From positions 501,140 through 565,139 of the forward strand of contig UYJD01000013.1 of the NCBI GenBank assembly GCA_900618795.1: 64,000 bases of DNA, given 5' to 3'. The notes under the pieces were generated by a model that saw only the letters and a program-made list of their open reading frames with translations, was not told the DNA's origin and ran no database searches. How positions within the stretch are numbered: position 1 is the first letter of the stretch; every line of letters starts with the position of its first letter. The stretch comes from Cyanodermella asteris (taxonomy: Eukaryota; Ascomycota; Lecanoromycetes; Ostropales; Stictidaceae). The position numbers and the translations under genes were made by a program. Shown piece after piece: positions 23,289 to 32,050 of this stretch.

Positions 23289-24659
23289 ATGACTTCTCCA
23301 CCGAAGCCATGGGAGCAAGGAGGCTCAGGAACGGGCGCGACAACCGGATCGGCAGCGACAGCGTCAGCTTCGGCTGCCCCAGCGCTACCAGCTAAGCCGA
23401 CAGGACTATCGTCTGTTGTCAACCAGAACGCGTCCGCATACTCGCCATATGGCTCTTCGGCATACGGCGGATATGGGACGATGGGAGGAATGGGTGGTAT
23501 GGGTGGAATGGGAGGCTATGGCTCATATTCCTCGCCTTACAGCAGGTTTGGCGGAATGGGTGGATACGGCTCCATGTATGGTGGCATGGGAGGCTATGGT
23601 GGGATGGGTGGAATGGGTGGCATGGGTCCGTATGGTCGTGATCCAAACGGCTTGACGAACACGTTCAACCAGAGCACCGCTGCGACTTTCCAGATCATTG
23701 AAGGCATTGTCTCGGCATTTGGTGGGTTTGCGCAGATGCTGGAAAGCACGTATATGGCGACGCATTCAAGCTTTTTCGGTTAGTTTGGTGTTTGTCATCT
23801 GAGTGTGAACAGACAGCTAATGGATACAGCAATGATCTCCGTCGCCGAACAGTTCAGCAGTCTGCGCGATACTTTAGGGTCGGTCCTGGGAATATTCACA
23901 CTAATGCGATGGATACGAACATTGCTGGCGAAGATCACTGGCAGACCACCACCAGCTGATGCTACAGCATTGACACCAGCGGCCTTTGCGCAATTCAATG
24001 GCGGCGGACAGCCAGCGACGCTTCCTGACGGTACCCCGGCGCCAACCCGTCCCTCGAAGAAGCCTCTGCTTTTCTTCGCCTTGGCAGCATTCGGTCTGCC
24101 ATACATCATGAACAAGATGATCAGAGCTCTCGCAAACAGTCAGGAGGAGCGTGCTAAAGAGCAAGGAATGGTCATCGGACCTGACGGACAATGGCGACCA
24201 GCCGAACCGACCGACCCGAGCAAGCTCGAGTTCTGCAGACTCATGTACGACTATACCCCGGAAGCGGCTGCTCATGGCGGGCCTATTCAACAGGGAATTG
24301 ACCTGGAGGTCAAGAAGGGTGACTTTGTCGCTGTCCTTTCAAAACTTGATCCCATGGGTCAGCCCAGCGAGTGGTGGAAGTGTCGAACCAGAGACGGCCG
24401 CATGGGCTACCTCCCCTCACCATATCTCGAAGTCATCAAGCGGGCTGGCGAAGAGCGCAAGATGATCACCCAGAAGGAGGAAGGTATGGGAGGCCCATTC
24501 CCAGGCAGAACCCAGACCATGCAGTCAACGGGCCGAGCTCAGACCATGACCTCGCTCAGCAGCGATGGTACCAAGGTCCCTGCGAAGGGTCCTGAGATCA
24601 ACTCGAAACCCGGAGACATATCAGCCGAGAGCTTTCAGAAGAGCCAGTTCTACTCTTAG
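23289..24659 (+). CDS. PEX13: Peroxin-13, peroxisomal import docking protein
   Basis: Two exons, 23289-23778 and 23830-24659, give 439 aa. Pex13 is an integral peroxisomal membrane protein of the docking complex that receives cargo-loaded Pex5/Pex7. The N terminus has the conserved PPKPWE motif, then a Gly/Met/Tyr-rich low-complexity tract (residues ~55-120, GGMGGMGGYG repeats). This tract is of the kind reported to form a YG-rich phase in Pex13. Membrane segments follow (TFQIIEGIVSAFGGF; LLFFALAAFGLPYIM). The C-terminal SH3 domain runs from CRLMYDYTPEAAAHGG to GYLPSPYLEVIKR, with the WW pair of the binding groove. The exon join SFF|AMISVAEQ is in frame, and the intron is 51 nt. Confidence 0.93.
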
Positions 24660-25213
24660 GCAGAGTTGCAACTGAGAGCTCGTACTGTGTAACTACTATT
24701 GTCTGTTAGCGTCGGCGTTTGGGGGAGTTGGTCGAGTTGGAATGAAAGGACAAAAAACTTCAACTTCTTGGGCACATAGCGTGGATCACTAGACGCAGTA
24801 CATTGTTGGGAAAGTTTATCAATCATTATTTGTCCAATATCTTGCAAGCGTAGCAGTAAGTGAGCCTTCGCCGTCTGTGTCACATGAGCTGTGCTTGGCA
24901 TCTCGCCGGACTGCTGACGTTGGCGGCACATCCGCCGTTCCTGTGCTTGCGGTCCCATGGCTGCAGCCGAGTCACGAACATCAGCAAAGGCGCTGGTCAT
25001 GCACACATGGACAGGGCAGACTGCCTAGCAACGTCAGAGCCAGCGAGTATCATTCACGTATAAGCCCGCCACTACGTATCCATCCCCTTTCCGACGTGTT
25101 CCGCAACCATCCTCACGCCCCTCATGCACAATACAGTCTGTTGATCGTCCCTCCCGAATCATGGCCGTCCACAACGCTCTACACCCGCAAGCAATACCTT
25201 TTAGCTGGACGAG
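24660..25213. other. Intergenic region PEX13 / ATG14
   Basis: Promoter of ATG14 and 3' flank of PEX13; no gene recognised. Confidence 0.35.
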
Positions 25214-26698
25214 ATGGCCGGAAAGAGGGCCGACGGCAGAATCGACTGCCAGCTCTGCACCAGAACGGTCAACAGCCAGACGCCGTTCTGTTGCACGAGT
25301 TGCGCCAGGAACATGTTATACGATGCTCGGTTGAAGCAAGCACAGATGTTACTGCGCAAAGAATCGCTAGCGAGAGAAGTCGAAAGAGCATTCAAAGATG
25401 GTGAAACACTCTACTCGCAGAAGAAGGCCGATGCTGTCGCAACACCAGCCGTAAGAATCGCCTATGATCAGGCGCGAGCTGAACGCGCCGAGGTGAAGCT
25501 GAAAATCAGAGCTACCGAGCAACACGTACAGGCTCTGAAAGACGAGTTGGCGGCGGCTAGAGTTGAGATGGCTGCGCGAAAGGCTAGGCTGTTGAAAAGG
25601 AGGCAGATACTCGAGGCTGGCAAGTCCGAGATGGCAAGGCAGGATCTCAGGCGGGAGCCGATACAGCAATCGATCACCAAGACTGAGAGGAGGGAAACGA
25701 ACCTGCACGAGAAGACTATACACGCCCGAGGGTACGTCTGCCAACAAGCAGCCAAGCTTTACAACCTCCAGCGGAAGAAACGCAAGAAGGGGAACGAAGA
25801 AAAGGATGTGTTCTACATTTTGGGCCTGCCTGCAGTCGATCTACAAGAGCTGTTCAACGCTAAGGTGGAACCCCTGAACGCCTCGTTGGTCAATATTGCC
25901 TTCCTCCTCAATCAGACGGCCGCGTACCTTTCCGTACGTCTTCCTGCTGAGATATTCCTTCCCTGCGCTGAGCATGCAGAGCCGAGGATACTAGCTCCTC
26001 ATTCATCACACCGGCAGCCCGCGTTGCCTCCGAGACAGCTCATCTCTAGTTCGGGACACTCTCTTGGAGACCCACCGGCTCAGACATGGGCACCGAGTCG
26101 GCCTCGTTCTCTGCACCTCGATCAACCACTTTCACGCCTGTTCGCAGAGGACAACGTCGCTTATGAGTCATTCGTCGAGGCAGTCTCGCTGCTAGCATAC
26201 AACGTCGCATGGCTGTTGAAGTCTCAGGGTATGGATATTTGCCAGGCGTCTTCAGAAGAAGCCTACTACGTTGGACGCAATCTATGGTTACTGCTGTCAG
26301 ACGAGTCTGAGGCTCGCACTCGAATACTGAAATACGTTCTCGGCGAAGACTGGCAGGCACAAGCAAGCGACGTTAAGCTTGGTGCTTTCTCCCACGGAAC
26401 GCATCGAAACTTTGCAGCTGGTGTCGAAGGTGATCAGACCGGCTTCAAGACCTGGAGATTTGCAAATGCGAATCAACTGATCAAGAAAGTCAAAGACGTG
26501 CTGTTGGAGCGACGCATGGGCGCTGAATGGGAAGTTCTCGAAGAGGAGGCTTGGGGCCCTACAGATGATGTCGCTGGAAAAGCGGCTTCCGAAAGTGCAC
26601 GACAGACCGACACTGATAATGAAAAGCCAACGTCGGATAGGAATAGTAAGGGTTGGATGCGGATTAGGAGCCGAAATGGTGAAGGCCCATCAGCTTGA
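25214..26698 (+). CDS. ATG14: Autophagy protein 14, PI3-kinase complex I subunit
   Basis: A single exon of 494 aa. Atg14 directs the Vps34-Vps15-Atg6 complex to the pre-autophagosomal site. The N terminus carries the Cys cluster typical of Atg14/Barkor (C-x2-C at residues 12/15, FCCTSC at 26-30). A long coiled coil (~residues 40-200, Arg/Lys/Glu/Ala heptads) follows. The C-terminal Atg14/UVRAG-type domain has DVFYILGLPAVDLQELFNA, LNQTAAYLSVRLPAEIFLP, LHLDQPLSRLFAEDNVAYESF and SLLAYNVAWLLKSQGMD. The length is usual for filamentous fungi. It acts with ATG6 (10736-12169). Family identification comes from the combination of the Cys cluster, coiled coil and C-terminal motifs. Confidence 0.86.
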   Translation: MAGKRADGRIDCQLCTRTVNSQTPFCCTSCARNMLYDARLKQAQMLLRKESLAREVERAFKDGETLYSQKKADAVATPAVRIAYDQARAERAEVKLKIRATEQHVQALKDELAAARVEMAARKARLLKRRQILEAGKSEMARQDLRREPIQQSITKTERRETNLHEKTIHARGYVCQQAAKLYNLQRKKRKKGNEEKDVFYILGLPAVDLQELFNAKVEPLNASLVNIAFLLNQTAAYLSVRLPAEIFLPCAEHAEPRILAPHSSHRQPALPPRQLISSSGHSLGDPPAQTWAPSRPRSLHLDQPLSRLFAEDNVAYESFVEAVSLLAYNVAWLLKSQGMDICQASSEEAYYVGRNLWLLLSDESEARTRILKYVLGEDWQAQASDVKLGAFSHGTHRNFAAGVEGDQTGFKTWRFANANQLIKKVKDVLLERRMGAEWEVLEEEAWGPTDDVAGKAASESARQTDTDNEKPTSDRNSKGWMRIRSRNGEGPSA

Positions 26699-27072
26699 AA
26701 GCAGAATTACCAGACATGAAGCTGCGTGGTGGAGAGAGGACATTTGAGAGCAGAACTGCCCTCAAAGGCCAGAGTTGAATTGGTTAGATATGATACCCGG
26801 TCGCGATAATGCGATCACAAATTAAACAAGTGTAGAAGAAGCCAAGAGGACTTGTAGCAAACCACAAATGAAGACCATTCACGAAAGTGCAGCTGGTGGG
26901 CAAATAGATCTCTTTCCTCCGGTGGCGCGCGCCGCAAGCAAGCACCGCTGGGCCAGATCAACGTCACGCTCCTCAGACGAGACTGTCGCTTTGAACACGT
27001 GAGAGGCCTGTCTTCTCCACTCAGTTGACCGGAATCTTGACCCTCTTACATTGTAGACTTCTTGCGATCACG
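26699..27072. other. Intergenic region ATG14 / PP2A methylesterase
   Basis: 375 bp of flanking sequence, nothing further seen. Confidence 0.35.
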
Positions 27073-28558
27073 ATGTCAGATTTGCAGAAATCGTTCGCCA
27101 AAGCCAAGCTCGCAAACCTTCCGTTCAATCCACCCACATCATTAGACTCTTTGGGCCAAGAAATGGGCTACTTCGACGAGGCAGAGGAAGAGGATGATTC
27201 TCTTCAACCTTTGCCGTCACCATCTTTTGGTTTCCCAGAGGACGATTCATCTTCTGCGAGCTCGGCATCGTCCACGGGTACGATAGTGCCCAGTCCAGGT
27301 AGAAAGCTGTTCGCTCGAGGCAAAGGGTGCGTTATTGCTTCACTTGTTTGTAGTGCGTTGACATACCACACGCGTAATGTCGATAGCCGGCATGTATGTT
27401 CAGCATATCGACTCATCGTATAATGCCTCTTGTTCTCATTAATTACATGCGAATCTTTGACATGACAATTTAATTAACTCCTGTTCTAGTCCGAACGGCT
27501 CAAACTCCCCACATACACCATCACCGTGGACCGACTTCTTTTCTCAAGAGCTCACGATTACGCCCGCCTTTGTTCCAGCAATATCTCACCATGTCTACCT
27601 CACACCCCCAACATCCAAGTCCGCACCGATATTCATAATGCACCATGGCGCTGGATCCTCCGGCCTCTCTTTCGCGGCCGTGGCGGCCGAAATCCGCAAG
27701 ATCGCCCCAGAAGCCGGACTCCTCGCTTTTGACGCCCGTGGCCACGGTCAGACTACAATGGAGAGATCGGCACCGTTTAGCGCACACAAGGACGGTACCT
27801 TGGATCTCAGCCTCGATGCTCTTTGTGGAGACTTTGAGAGGCTTGTCCACGAGGTGCAGTGCAGAATGGGCTGGTCAGAGGACATGGGCGTCATACTTGT
27901 GGGACACAGTCTTGGGGGCGCGGTGGTAGCTACGGTGGCGAAGGAGGGAAGGCTAAAGGCGAAGATGCTGGGCTTCGCGGTACTAGATGTGGTTGAGGGA
28001 AGTGCGATGGACGCGTTGCAGAGTATGCAGGCTTACTTGTCAACGAGACCGAAAGCTTTCCAGAGCATTGAGCAGGGAAACGAGTGGCACCTGCGGTCGA
28101 GGTCCATCCGTAACAATGTTTCAGCACGGGTTTCCGTGCCTCCACTGTTACGACGAGAAAGCCCCCCGCCCACCTTCTCACATGGGCAGACACACCCACC
28201 GTCAGGTGCCGGTCAGAGCACCGCCCCTTCCCGATGGACCTGGGTTACAGACTTGGCCGCGACTCACCCTTTCTGGGAAAACTGGTTCGTCGGTCTATCG
28301 AACAAGTTCCTCACGGCAAAGGGAGGCAAGCTTTTGATACTAGCAGGCACAGATCGCCTGGACAAGGATCTGATGATTGGTCAAATGCAAGGGAAGTTTG
28401 CTCTGCAGATCTTCCCTGAGACCGGACATTTCGTACACGAAGATGCGCCTGAGAAGACGGCAATGGTCTTGGTCGACTTTTGGAAACGCAATGATGGGAG
28501 ACGGCTGGTCTTGCCGCCGAAGGTGAGCGAGCTTCTAGCCGAAGGGAAATCAGTCTGA
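27073..28558 (+). CDS. PPE1: Protein phosphatase methylesterase 1 (PP2A demethylation)
   Basis: Two exons, 27073-27326 and 27490-28558, with a 163-nt intron (GTGCGT...TTCTAG), give 440 aa. The enzyme removes the methyl ester from the C-terminal leucine of the PP2A catalytic subunit. Exon 1 encodes a conserved N-terminal tail (MSDLQKSFAKAKLANLP...) and an acidic Ser-rich stretch. Exon 2 carries the alpha/beta-hydrolase: FIMHHGAGSSGLSF oxyanion region, DARGHG, nucleophile Ser225 in VGHSLGGAVV, the family-typical VLDVVEGSAMDALQSMQAYLSTRP and SRSIRNNVSARVSVPPLL, then the Asp (AGTDRLDKD) and His (GHFVHEDAPE) of the triad. All catalytic residues are present. Confidence 0.92.
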
Positions 28559-28889
28559 GCCAGAAAGCAGCAAAGCTGCCACGACCGTAATTTGATGCCA
28601 GTGTCAGTGAAGGTCCTCAATATTCAGGTTGCAACAGAAGAGCTTGGCTTCCCGTCACGTTCCGAAAGCACTTTGACATTTGGATCCCTTAAACCCCGAA
28701 GTCGTGGAGGAAGTCACCTTGGGAAGCGGCCTTCGAAGCCTGCCTGATACCGCTCAAGCCTGCCGATTCAGTTTCGTTGCCCTGGCTCTTGCTTCCGCTC
28801 CAAGAAAGTCGCACACCACAAATAGCCATCGAATCTCAGCTTCTCCATTGGTTTACGCATATATCAATACACGAGGACAGTCAGAAATC
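28559..28889. other. Intergenic region upstream of the 345-aa ORF
   Basis: 330 bp. An in-frame ATG at 28680 would extend the next ORF by 70 codons, but those residues do not look structured, so I treat this stretch as promoter and leader. Confidence 0.35.
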
Positions 28890-29927
28890 ATGGATAACAG
28901 GCACTGGCTCGACCAGATACTGGACGGCCTCTCGGTCGACCAGCTACAAGACGACTTCTTAGTTGACCAAGCTCAAGCACCCAGCGGTGGGCATCAAGCG
29001 CGTGATGATTGGAACCAAGCGCCCGCGTCCTATAGTAGGACTCAGTTGCCCTCTGCTCAGCGTCAGTCGTCCTGTGTGCCGCCTCAAGCGTTTCGCAATC
29101 CATCTCAGGCGTACCCTCAGCCAGTGGCCGGAACTTCGAAGCAAACCCAAGTCTTAACTTGGGCTCCAATTCAAACTCAGCAAACACTGAATACTGGCCC
29201 AAGGAGAGCATCACCTGAGCGCGGCGTTTTTCGGAATCTACAGAGCTTCTCGATGGCTGACGTGGATAAAGGAATGATCAACCTCACGCGAGGCATCGAT
29301 GATTTGGACTCGCCATTCCTCAACTCCGCACCGAACAACAAAAAGCATCCTACACGAAAAAACGAAATCTTGAAGTATAAAATTTATCACCGAAAAACAG
29401 CGGATGCCCTCTCGCCGAAAGACAAGCATTGGCTAAACATTTTGGAGGCCTTGAAAGCCGGCGAACACCCAGCCGAACCTGAAATCGGAGACGCACCCGG
29501 ACAGCCAGTAGTCATCGACGACCAGGATTCGGATCCTGACACAGACGCTGTCGGAGACGAAGACCCAGACTTCCAGCGTCTAGATCCTACCACGCAACGC
29601 TGCAAGGATGGCAGACCTTATCCGCCCATAAGCACCCACGAACTGGACTACATCTACCCGGCTTGCGACCTTTTCATCGTCGTTCTCGATGGGCCAATCA
29701 AGACTGTTTGGAACCTGTACAGGCTCGCATACATGCCATATATTCCCAAGCCATTGATGAGGTCGAACCGGGGGTTCTACTACGCTGTTATGAATGGCCG
29801 CATGAAAGAGCTCATCGAGAAGAATCTGCAGGGCAGCGTGTACGAGCCGACATTTTATCAGCTTAAAGGATGGATGAGAAATTCACAGGGGGAATATCTG
29901 CTCCAGAGTGAACTAAAGGCATCGTAG
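28890..29927 (+). CDS. Hypothetical protein, 345 aa, unrecognised
   Basis: A single open frame from ATG 28890 (MDNRHWLDQILDGLS). I do not recognise a family. The first ~130 residues are Gln/Ser/Pro-rich and probably disordered. A middle segment has a basic, helix-like LKYKIYHRKTADALSPKDKHW followed by an acidic DDQDSDPDTDAVGDEDPD run. The last ~100 residues (RPYPPISTHELDYIYPACD to the end) look folded, with a hydrophobic core (LFIVVLDGPIKTVWNLYRLAYM). There is no signal peptide or membrane segment. Composition and codon choice look like a real fungal gene. It may be lineage-specific. Confidence 0.55.
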   Translation: MDNRHWLDQILDGLSVDQLQDDFLVDQAQAPSGGHQARDDWNQAPASYSRTQLPSAQRQSSCVPPQAFRNPSQAYPQPVAGTSKQTQVLTWAPIQTQQTLNTGPRRASPERGVFRNLQSFSMADVDKGMINLTRGIDDLDSPFLNSAPNNKKHPTRKNEILKYKIYHRKTADALSPKDKHWLNILEALKAGEHPAEPEIGDAPGQPVVIDDQDSDPDTDAVGDEDPDFQRLDPTTQRCKDGRPYPPISTHELDYIYPACDLFIVVLDGPIKTVWNLYRLAYMPYIPKPLMRSNRGFYYAVMNGRMKELIEKNLQGSVYEPTFYQLKGWMRNSQGEYLLQSELKAS

Positions 29928-30455
29928 GAGTAACGGGAGAAAATACGGGGATCTGGTGCAAGGCGGGCTGGCACAGATCCTACGAAGACTCGTGATAGCC
30001 AACTTGCCTGGGTGGCTCCGTCGATGGCATTAGATGTGTTCAGAAGGCTACCGATATAAGTAGCTAAAGGCAAAGCCCTACTACTACTAGTCACTCATGT
30101 ATCCGTAGAACGACCCACAAAAGTGTCATTCGGAGATGGTAGGCAAGTACGTGCGCCGCGCGTTCTGTCAGTCCGCCTTGGGCGTCGGATGAGGACAGCC
30201 GTTGGGACGCATAGCTGGCCCAAGCATCGAACTTGACGACCGGCAATGAAGGGTCAAATTGCTTCAGTATAGCATGCCATAAGTACGAAAGCAAGTAGTG
30301 TTCAATTCGCATCATCCTGTGCAGTTTTTTTTTTGTTTTTTTTTTGCATATCGTGCGGCCACTATCCATTCGTATTATGATTATTAGATACTTGAGACTC
30401 TAAGACTCCTTATCTCCATTACGCCGCAGATTCGCAAGCTTGCTTCTCGAGGCAA
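29928..30455. other. Intergenic region with a poly-T tract
   Basis: 530 bp between the 345-aa gene and the 3' end of the peroxidase gene. It contains two adjoining T runs (about 30326-30346), a simple low-complexity tract. No gene. Confidence 0.45.
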
Positions 30456-31977
30456 TCAAGCCTGACCCGCGGACAAACCAGTGGGCTTGTTGCTCTGCGA
30501 GTCAAACTCTCCCTTGTGAGTAATGCCACTTCCACTTCCGCCGTCAGTGCGCTCGTTGTCGGAAGTGTAATACGCGTCACCGCCGTCGGTGGCATAGTCA
30601 TCGATATTGCAGGTAGTGGCGCCGAAGATGGGCCTGATGATCTGATCCTTCAGGGCGTTGACGGCCTGCGCCACCACCTCGACCTCGTCGGGTGCGGCGC
30701 CCGCGAGCAAACTGGCGGCGAGGCATCCGACCTCTGCGGGAGCTCGGGGGATGCTGATGTTGAGCGGAACATATCTGCCCTCGTAGTTGCGGCCGGGGAT
30801 CTGCACCTTGAAGAGGAAGAGGTCGGCAATGTCGCCGAGGAGATCGGCCAGAGAGTACGAGTGCGGGATGCGGTACCAGCCTTCGGGGAACGTCTCGTTG
30901 AGGTAGAAAGGAGCAATGTTCTTGTAGTCGGGCGTGTTTGGCTCGGTGCCGTTGGCGAGAGGACGAGACAAGAGAGCTCGGGTGGCGTACACTACTGCAA
31001 AGTTTCCGCCAAAGGCAAACTCGGGGTTGGTGGCTCGGGATGCGTCGACCTGGTCCGCGGCATTGTGCTTCATGGCTTCGATGTTGAAGAGTCCACCGCC
31101 GTAGGTGTTTGCGTCGTCGACGAGCTTGTTCCAGCGGGAGATGTTGAAGGAATGGTTGTCGCCAAAGTAGCGATCGCCCCGAGAGATGGACGCGTCAATC
31201 TCGAAGAGCCCGTGACGGTCGATGCCATAGACGGGCGAGCCGAGAGTCTCGGGCACTCGAGAGTCGCGGCCTCCGATTGTGTACTTGCCGGTGACAATGT
31301 CACCGCCGGCGAGCAAGCCTAGGGCACTGAGGAAGACTGAAATGTCGAAAGACATGGAGTAGGCAGTCTGGAGAGCATTGGCCGCCTCAGCGAACGAGGT
31401 GACACCTGTCCTGGACAAGTAGCCATGGTTGGCCTAGGTGTTCAAGGTCGGGCAGTCGCCACGAACATCCGTCGGACCTGGTGGCTGATATTGATGGTCT
31501 GGGTCCTGGAAGAAGTCAGCACACGAGCGAGGGATGGTGAACTTGATTCCGACTCACATCTCCAGGAATGGATTTCAAGCCGGACTCCTGAGGGGTGGGA
31601 ATGTCAAGCGCCGACAGAATACCAGTCAAAGGAGCCAGTAGTCCTCCGATTAGTCCGCGCTTCTCCACGTAGTGCTTGTGCGCCTTTGGGGTCAGGATGG
31701 GTGCATCGATGTCGACATCCTCATCTCGCTCATTGAGTCGAGACCGAATGTGCTCCTCGATAATTTCATTGTGGCCATCCGACCTAACGGAGCGTGGTAC
31801 CAGGCCACCGAGGCCGAGAGGGGAAAGGATACCTGACAGCGGATCAAGCAGTGGAGGTTCGTTGTCCTGTCGCTTCAATCCTTCTTCCGGGATAAGACCG
31901 CGGCGAGATAGTTCTTCCATGGGCCATGCTGCTGTTACCGACGCGTACGCCAGCAGAAGGGTGGTTGTAGCGCGCAT
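30456..31977 (-). pseudogene. Heme-thiolate (chloro)peroxidase / unspecific peroxygenase, in-frame stop codon
   Basis: Two exons, 31977-31558 and 31505-30456 (46-nt intron with a CTGAC branch site and TTCCAG acceptor), 489 codons. Heme-thiolate peroxidases use a Cys ligand and H2O2 to oxidise or halogenate organic substrates, and are secreted. The signal peptide is MRATTTLLLAYASVTAA. Exon 2 opens with the family sequence DPDHQYQPPGPTDVRGDCP, whose Cys158 is the heme ligand. The next motif reads TLNT-stop-ANHGYLSRTG: a TAG at 31436-31434 (codon 164) sits where the family normally has a residue, often Leu. The frame then continues intact to 30456. The acid-base motif, usually EHD or EGD, reads EID (FEIDASISRGDRYFGDN). 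As it stands the gene cannot give full-length enzyme unless TAG is a sequencing error or is read through. Confidence 0.82.
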
Positions 31978-32040
31978 CTTGGAGGTCAACGGTGATTGTT
32001 TTTGGGAATGGAGTGCCAAATAATCGGGGATGAACAGGAT

Positions 32041-32050
32041 TCTTTTATAG
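32041..32050 (-). promoter_or_regulatory. TATA box of the heme-thiolate peroxidase gene
   Basis: On the minus strand this reads CTATAAAAGA, a near-perfect TATA box about 65 bp before the peroxidase ATG. This is the usual spacing for an inducible secreted-enzyme gene. Confidence 0.55.

Noticed and set aside
30516-31322. Long plus-strand ORF (268 codons) opposite the peroxidase gene
   Set aside because: It is the mirror of a G/C-rich coding frame; the minus strand carries clear peroxidase motifs and this one has none.
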